Part shown: piece by piece, positions 15,333 through 18,777 of the stretch
How the letters are laid out: the number at the start of each line of letters is the position of its first letter
Position numbering within the stretch: position 1 is the first letter of the stretch
Assembly (NCBI GenBank): GCA_030067055.1
Contig: JASJAL010000063.1
Span: 1 to 18,777 of the forward strand
DNA length: 18,777 bases
Direction: 5' to 3'
Origin: Kiloniellales bacterium
GTDB taxonomy: Bacteria > Pseudomonadota > Alphaproteobacteria > Kiloniellales > JAKSBE01
Translations under genes and position numbers: made by a program
Notes under the pieces: model-generated
Databases searched by the model: none
Seen by the model: the letters and a program-made list of their open reading frames with translations, nothing else
What the model was told of the DNA's origin: nothing

Positions 15333-15358
15333 AACCCTTTAATCTTATGTTAAGGGTT
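15333..15358. repeat. Inverted repeat around the CtrA-like full box
   Basis: AACCCTTTAA (15333-15342) and TTAAGGGTT (15350-15358) form an inverted repeat of nine pairs with one bulged T and a seven-base loop, TCTTATG. It coincides with the TTAA-N7-TTAA element. No T-run follows on either strand, so operator symmetry is a better reading than a terminator. Confidence 0.5.
15339..15353 (+). promoter_or_regulatory. CtrA-like full box TTAA-N7-TTAA
   Basis: TTAA at 15339-15342 and TTAA at 15350-15353 are separated by exactly seven bases (TCTTATG). This is the known consensus for CtrA in alphaproteobacteria apart from a G in place of the final C. It is the element closest to the 72-residue gene, about 220 bases upstream of its start codon. 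In an otherwise GC-rich genome the exact spacing is unlikely by chance at any one place, but binding is unproven. Confidence 0.5.
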
Positions 15359-15574
15359 GAGGAGCGTAGCAGGTAGCAAGCGCAAGACGCGGAAACCGGG
15401 CGCGGTCGTGAGGGGAAGTTTCTCGGATCGTTGGTTGCCGCCAAGAAAGCGACGCAAGCGTGCCTCAACACGGTGTTGCAATGCCCGGCGGGTCGGGCCG
15501 CGCACCGGACTGGCCTCCCTCGGCGGACCTGCCGGAAGCCGAGGGCGAACGACGCGCAAGTAGTGGAGAGGAAA

Positions 15575-15793
15575 ATGAAGATCGGCGAGGAGCTGACGGT
15601 CAACATCAACATCAAGGGCAAGGTGATTGGCCGCACCTACGAGAAGGATCCCAAGCTCGATATCCTGACTCCTTGGGGTATCCTGAACGCGATCCCCTTG
15701 TCCGTGCTGGAGCGGGGCCAGGCCAAGGGCGGCCTGCCGGCCAACGTCTCCATGGTCCCCCAGGACCTCTGGCAGAACCGCAAGACCGGCTGA
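15575..15793 (+). CDS. Small protein of unknown function (72 residues)
   Basis: I do not recognise this family. The frame starts at an ATG with GGAGAGG immediately upstream (15565-15571) and ends at TGA, followed about 115 bases later by a strong intrinsic terminator, so it looks like a complete single-gene transcript. The product is soluble, with no signal peptide or membrane segment. It has an alternating beta-like N-terminal half (GEELTVNINIKGKVIGRTYE), a middle segment LDILTPWGILNAIPLSVLE and a polar, basic C-terminal tail ending LWQNRKTG. It is flanked by tRNA-Cys and tRNA-Asn and preceded by CtrA-like boxes, which suggests possible cell-cycle-linked expression. A longer in-frame reading from 15431 lacks a ribosome site and codes for low-quality sequence. 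Confidence 0.72.
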   Translation: MKIGEELTVNINIKGKVIGRTYEKDPKLDILTPWGILNAIPLSVLERGQAKGGLPANVSMVPQDLWQNRKTG

Positions 15794-15906
15794 GGCGCGC
15801 CGAGGCGCGGCCGGCCGGGCCGCGTCACGGGTGCGATGACGACAAGGACGAAAGGCGAAACCGGCCACCGAAGCGAGACTCCGCCAAGGGTCTCCCAAGA
15901 ATGCCG

Positions 15907-15942
15907 AGGGCGCGCGATGCCGGCGCGCCTTTCCTCTTTTTT
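15907..15942 (+). terminator. Rho-independent terminator after the 72-residue gene
   Basis: GGCGCGC (15909-15915) and GCGCGCC (15923-15929) form a perfect seven-pair GC stem, extendable by a G-T and an A-T pair, around a seven-base loop. It is followed by TTTCCTCTTTTTT (15930-15942). It separates the small gene from the tRNA-Asn promoter. Confidence 0.85.
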
Positions 15943-15968
15943 GGCGCGGATTTCCGGCCCGGAACGAA

Positions 15969-15997
15969 TTGCAGGGGCGCCGCGACTTTGCTATAAC
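15969..15997 (+). promoter_or_regulatory. Candidate promoter of tRNA-Asn
   Basis: TTGCAG (15969-15974) lies 17 bases before TATAAC (15992-15997). The -10 matches five of six consensus bases; the -35 shares TTG only. The predicted start is about 50 bases before the tRNA, and a terminator isolates this unit from the gene upstream. Confidence 0.55.
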
Positions 15998-16056
15998 CCG
16001 CCGTCTTGAGATCGACGCCGTCCGCCTCCAGGGGCGGAGCCGGGGTCGGTCCCTGA

Positions 16057-16132
16057 TCCCCGGTAGCTCAGTTGGTAGAGCAAGTGGCTGTTAACCACTG
16101 GGTCGCTGGTTCGAGTCCGGCCCGGGGAGCCA
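16057..16132 (+). tRNA. tRNA-Asn (GTT)
   Basis: This is a complete 76-base cloverleaf. The acceptor strands TCCCCGG (16057-16063) and CCGGGGA (16122-16128) pair fully, with discriminator G16129 and an encoded CCA at 16130-16132. The D arm has AGCTCAGTTGGTAGAGC. The anticodon stem AGTGG/CCACT holds the loop CTGTTAA with anticodon GTT at 16090-16092. The T loop is TTCGAGT. Confidence 0.97.
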
Positions 16133-16138
16133 ACAAAA

Positions 16139-16173
16139 ACAAAGGGCTAGGCCTTCGCGGTCTAGCCCTTTGT
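16139..16173. terminator. Bidirectional terminator between tRNA-Asn and the dehydrogenase gene
   Basis: ACAAAGGGCTAG (16139-16150) and CTAGCCCTTTGT (16162-16173) are exactly complementary over 12 pairs. One G-T and two G-C pairs extend the stem around a TTCGC loop. On the minus strand the stem runs into TTTGTTTTTGTT, a good tract for ending the dehydrogenase transcript. On the plus strand it can end the tRNA-Asn transcript, though its T-run (TTT) is short. Confidence 0.85.
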
Positions 16174-16325
16174 GCGTCAGGAGCCGAGGGGAAGTAGGCT
16201 TTCGAGCGCTTCTTCGGCGCGCCGCTCGTCAGCGCCACCTTTGGTCATCGCGATGGGCAGGTTGAGCGACAGGGATGGTTCGCCTCACCACAAGGCGCCG
16301 CGACTTGTGCAGACCGAAAAATGCT

Positions 16326-17426
16326 TCACGTCTGGCCGCCGGGCTCCAGCGCCCGGTCGATCTCAGCCTGGCTGAGCCCGGCCGCCTCGGCGGTCATCAG
16401 GATCGCCTGCCAGGCCTCTTCCGGCAGCGGGATGCCCTCGGCGAGGCGTTGCTCTCGGGTGCGCCGCTCCGGCTCCCCCGGGACCAGGACCTCGCCGTCG
16501 GGCGCCGCGGGTCTCGCGCTCTTGAAGAAGTCGACGTACTGGCGCACCTCGGTCGCGAAGTGATCGTCGGAATCGAAGAACCCGAGATCCATGTAAATGG
16601 ACAGCATGCCATTCGTGAGAGGGCGCTCCCCGGGACCGCAGCAGCCGGAGCCCGTCAGGGCGCCCGCCAGCAGCTCGATCATGAAGGACAGGCCCGAGCC
16701 CTTGTGTTCGCCCATGGCGCGGATCGCGGCCGAGCCGCGCTTGGGATCGGGGACCCCGGTCGCCCGCTCCTGCCCGTAGAACAGGGCCGGATCGGCGGAG
16801 AGGCTGCCGTCCCGATCGATCAGGCTGCCCTCGGGGATCGGCTTGCCGCCGTTCAGGGCGACCATGACCTTGCCCTCCGCGACGCGCGAGGTGGCGAAAT
16901 CCAGGATCAAGGGCGCCTCGCCCGGCAGTGGAACGCCGATCGCGACCGGGTTGGTGGCCATGCGCCGTTCTGACCCGCCGAAGGGGGCGACCAGGATGCT
17001 TCCCGAGACGTTGACGAGATGGATCGAGACCTGCCCCGCCGCGGCCGCCATCTCCGCCCAGTCACCGATGCGGCCGAGGTGGCCGGAGCGGCGCAGCGCG
17101 ATGATCGAGACCCCGGACTGCCGCGCCTTGTCGATCCCGAGCTGCACGGCCAGGGGCCCGATGGTCTGGCCGAACCCGAAGTTGCCGTCGGCGACGGCCA
17201 TGACCGGGCTTTCGGTCACGATGGTCAGCTGCCTGTCGGCTTTCAAGCCGCCCTGCTCCATCCAGTGGCAATAGCGCGGCACGCGGATGACCCCGTGGCT
17301 GTCGTGGCCGGTCAGGTTGGCGCGCACCAGATAGGTGCCGATCCGCGCACTCTCTTGGGCCGAGCAGCCCTGCGCCAGGAAGATATCGCTGACCAGCCGG
17401 GTGAGCGGCTCCGCTTTGATGAGCAC
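16326..17426 (-). CDS. Malate/L-lactate dehydrogenase family oxidoreductase
   Basis: This 366-residue NAD(P)-dependent 2-hydroxyacid dehydrogenase belongs to the Ldh_2 (YbiC/AllD/ComC-like) family, which is unrelated in fold to classical malate dehydrogenase. Family marks are GHDSHGVIRVPRY with His44, RRSGHLGRIGDW with His116, a TNPVAIGVP segment near 160, LILDFATS near 175, and GEHKGSGLSFMIELLAGAL near 240. The C-terminal part (SIYMDLGFFDSDDHF) resembles the YbiC hydroxycarboxylate dehydrogenase branch, but the substrate among malate, lactate, ureidoglycolate, sulfolactate and similar acids cannot be fixed. It is cytoplasmic, with no signal peptide. The start is a GTG at 17424-17426 supported by a perfect ribosome site. 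It stands alone, with a terminator downstream. Confidence 0.9.
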   Translation of the reverse strand: MLIKAEPLTRLVSDIFLAQGCSAQESARIGTYLVRANLTGHDSHGVIRVPRYCHWMEQGGLKADRQLTIVTESPVMAVADGNFGFGQTIGPLAVQLGIDKARQSGVSIIALRRSGHLGRIGDWAEMAAAAGQVSIHLVNVSGSILVAPFGGSERRMATNPVAIGVPLPGEAPLILDFATSRVAEGKVMVALNGGKPIPEGSLIDRDGSLSADPALFYGQERATGVPDPKRGSAAIRAMGEHKGSGLSFMIELLAGALTGSGCCGPGERPLTNGMLSIYMDLGFFDSDDHFATEVRQYVDFFKSARPAAPDGEVLVPGEPERRTREQRLAEGIPLPEEAWQAILMTAEAAGLSQAEIDRALEPGGQT

Positions 17427-17431
17427 TTACA

Positions 17432-17439
17432 TCACCTCC
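17432..17439 (-). promoter_or_regulatory. Full-consensus ribosome-binding site fixing the GTG start
   Basis: GGAGGTGA on the minus strand is fully complementary to the 3' end of 16S rRNA and lies five bases before the GTG at 17424-17426. The nearer ATG is immediately followed by TAA, so the GTG is the start. Confidence 0.8.
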
Positions 17440-17569
17440 CCGCCATCTTGGTCGCTTGCGAAGCGCCGATCGTCGCGTGTCGACCAGTTCGCCCCTCTCG
17501 CCATATGGGCCATTCGCTGCGGCTCACGCTGCCAACCCTTCGAGCAGGAAACGACGGCACGGATCGTAC

Positions 17570-18409
17570 CTAAGCCTCGGCGACCCGCAGTCCCTGGATC
17601 CGAAAGGCCTCATCGATGCCCGCGCGCAAGGTCCCTTTCGTCGCGATGTGGGAGAGATCGATACCCAGTTGCACCAGCGTTTGCGCGCCGCTTGGCTTCA
17701 TGCCGGTTATGATTACCACCGACCCCAACATCTTTGCCGCCGAGACGGCTTTCAAGACGTTGCGCGCGACTTCCGTGTCGATCACCGGGACACCCGTAAC
17801 GTCCAGAATGGCGACCTCGGCCTGGTATTCGGAGATCGCCTCCAGCAGCTGCGAGATCAGTTGCGTCGCCCGGTCGCCGTCGATGTTGCCAACCAAAGGC
17901 ATCAACACGACGCCGTCGAACAACTGCATGGTCGGCGTGGACAGCTCGAGCAACAGTTGTTGTTGCTTCTTGATCAGGGCATCGGATTCTTTGCGTTCGG
18001 TAATATCGGTGGCGAACTTGACGACTTTCCAGGGTTCGCCGCCACCGTTCAAGATCGGGTTGTAAGAAGCCTGGATCCAAACCTCGCGGCCGCCCTTGCC
18101 GATGCGTTTGTATTCCGCCGACTGATATTCGCCGCGGCGCAGGACGTCCCAAAACCGCTTGTATGCCTCGCTCGCCGCGTAGTCCGGTTCGGCAAACATG
18201 CTGTGATGCTTGCCGACAACCTCGTCGATCCGGTATCCCATGAGGGACAGGAATTTCTCGTTGGCATCCAGAATGATGCCGTCCAGGTCGAACTCGCACA
18301 CGGCGCTGGACTTCTTGATGGCATCGACGATCCCTGAAAGATAAGCCGGATCGTCTTTGTCATCGGCGGTTGATAGCTTTGGTCTCTTGTTCTTTAGCTT
18401 AGCGTCCAT
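17570..18409 (-). CDS. PAS-STAS (RsbR-like) partner-switching protein
   Basis: This is a 279-residue soluble protein. Residues about 25-138 are a PAS domain (AVCEFDLDGIILDANEKFLSL, GKHHSMF, a QSAEYKRIGKGGREVWIQA strand pair and the closing VVKFATDITERK). A short coiled linker with Gln-rich KKQQQLLLEL follows. Residues about 155-275 form an RsbR-type STAS domain: ELSTPTMQLFDGVVLMPLVGNID, DVTGVPVIDTEVA, GMKPSGAQTLVQLGIDLS. Thr212 (VIDT) and Thr244 (GAQT) align with the two phosphorylatable threonines of Bacillus RsbR. RsbR-like proteins sense a signal with their N-terminal domain and control a kinase through STAS phosphorylation. The adjacent phosphatase fits the same switch. The PAS domain may bind a cofactor, but no diagnostic residue is evident. 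No strong ribosome site precedes the ATG. Confidence 0.88.
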   Translation of the reverse strand: MDAKLKNKRPKLSTADDKDDPAYLSGIVDAIKKSSAVCEFDLDGIILDANEKFLSLMGYRIDEVVGKHHSMFAEPDYAASEAYKRFWDVLRRGEYQSAEYKRIGKGGREVWIQASYNPILNGGGEPWKVVKFATDITERKESDALIKKQQQLLLELSTPTMQLFDGVVLMPLVGNIDGDRATQLISQLLEAISEYQAEVAILDVTGVPVIDTEVARNVLKAVSAAKMLGSVVIITGMKPSGAQTLVQLGIDLSHIATKGTLRAGIDEAFRIQGLRVAEA

Positions 18410-18441
18410 AGCTCGTTTCGTCCCTTCTCTTCCCGCTGACC

Positions 18442-18777
18442 CTAAGGTGTCGGCATGAACCCGATCATGGAAACGTCGTCGCGGCGCGCCTCGCCGCCTT
18501 GGTAGTCGGCCAAGGCACTGGTGATGGCCGCGCCCTGCTTGGGCAAAGGCATGTGGGCCAGGCCGCGCAGCAGTGTCGTCAGGCGTTTGCGGCCGAACGC
18601 CCGGCGCCTGTTGCCGCCGATCTGATCGATGATGCCGTCGCTGTACATATAGAGACGTTGCCCCGGCTTCAGCCGGATCGAATGGTTGGTAAAGCGACTG
18701 TCGAAGGGCACGCGACGGTATCCCACACCGTGCTTGTTGCCCTTGATGACGTCGATGCTGTCGCCGACTGCGGACAA
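18442..18777 (-). CDS. SpoIIE-type PP2C phosphatase, C-terminal fragment
   Basis: The last 111 residues of a serine/threonine phosphatase are present; its start lies beyond the right edge. Recognisable parts are the KPGQRLYMYSDGIIDQIGG segment with the metal-binding Asp of the family and the closing ARRDDVSMIGF motif with its two aspartates. The GYRRVPFDSRF and FGRKRL pieces recall SiaA/RsbU-like phosphatases from memory. These enzymes dephosphorylate STAS-domain antagonists. The stop codon is only 32 bases before the PAS-STAS start, so the two are probably one operon in which the phosphatase acts on this or a linked STAS protein. The sensor part, if any, is outside the window. Confidence 0.85.
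   Translation of the reverse strand: MSAVGDSIDVIKGNKHGVGYRRVPFDSRFTNHSIRLKPGQRLYMYSDGIIDQIGGNRRRAFGRKRLTTLLRGLAHMPLPKQGAAITSALADYQGGEARRDDVSMIGFMPTP

Larger units (their letters stand above)
15052..15574. other. 523-base gene-free stretch with AT-rich regulatory core
   Basis: Between tRNA-Cys and the 72-residue gene I find no credible coding frame. The left part, to about 15170, is GC-rich. The middle, about 15170-15360, is clearly AT-rich relative to the window and holds one full and two half CtrA-like boxes. The right part, about 15360-15574, is GC-rich again and would be a roughly 200-base untranslated leader if transcription starts just after the full box. Frames reading through it are Arg/Ser-rich and look like shadows. 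A small RNA here is possible but I recognise none. Confidence 0.55.

Noticed and set aside
15357..15563. 68-codon plus-strand frame in the leader of the small gene
   Set aside because: It is Arg/Ser/Gly-rich, has no domain, and looks like a GC-rich shadow frame.
15250..15636. 128-codon minus-strand frame opposite the small gene and its leader
   Set aside because: It covers the AT-rich regulatory core and the antisense of the better-supported small gene, and its composition is uneven. It is treated as a shadow.
16177..16248. 23-codon minus-strand frame (MTKGGADERRAEEALESLLPLGS) just downstream of the dehydrogenase gene
   Set aside because: It has protein-like composition and could be a gene remnant, but there is no ribosome site and no recognisable family, and the frame is too short to support.

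Overview
The window is GC-rich and dense with genes. It reads as a chromosomal segment of a free-living alphaproteobacterium, most plausibly a Rhodospirillales/Kiloniellales-type organism. The main reasons are the block pcm-like / tolC / popZ (DUF2497) / valS, which I recall as a conserved alphaproteobacterial gene order, an exact CtrA-type TTAA-N7-TTAA box, a DUF1194 protein and a response regulator fused to PilZ. I see no insertion sequence, phage gene, CRISPR array or rRNA. The placement is inference from gene content, not from a search.

Layout, left to right. 1-2000 (minus strand): the N-terminus of a PhnD-like periplasmic binding protein, a secreted DUF1194 von Willebrand A-type protein, and a REC-PilZ response regulator. 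2011-4643 (minus): ilvD, followed by an EamA transporter that starts inside the ilvD stop codon. 4854-6487 (plus): a dimethylarginine dimethylaminohydrolase-like amidinohydrolase and a secreted pentapeptide-repeat protein. 6518-8093: a LysR regulator divergent from an isochorismatase-like cysteine hydrolase. 8128-14779 (minus): the pcm-like, tolC, popZ, valS block. 14846-16173: an RNA-rich island with tRNA-Cys, a long AT-rich leader carrying CtrA-like boxes, a 72-residue protein of unknown function with its own terminator, then tRNA-Asn and a hairpin that can serve both strands. 16326-17426 (minus): a malate/L-lactate dehydrogenase family oxidoreductase. 17570-18777 (minus): a PAS-STAS RsbR-like protein and the C-terminal end of a SpoIIE-type phosphatase that runs off the window.

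Functionally, most of the segment is housekeeping: branched-chain amino acid synthesis, valine charging, outer-membrane efflux and polar organisation. Signalling pieces are scattered through it: REC-PilZ, a partner-switching pair, LysR and CtrA-like boxes. The most unusual items are a 527-residue PopZ, against 177 residues in Caulobacter, whose acidic linker contains 30-bp and 9-bp tandem repeats; the CtrA-like box cluster ahead of an orphan 72-residue protein; and the PAS-STAS/phosphatase module at the right edge. I found no clearly new multi-gene system.
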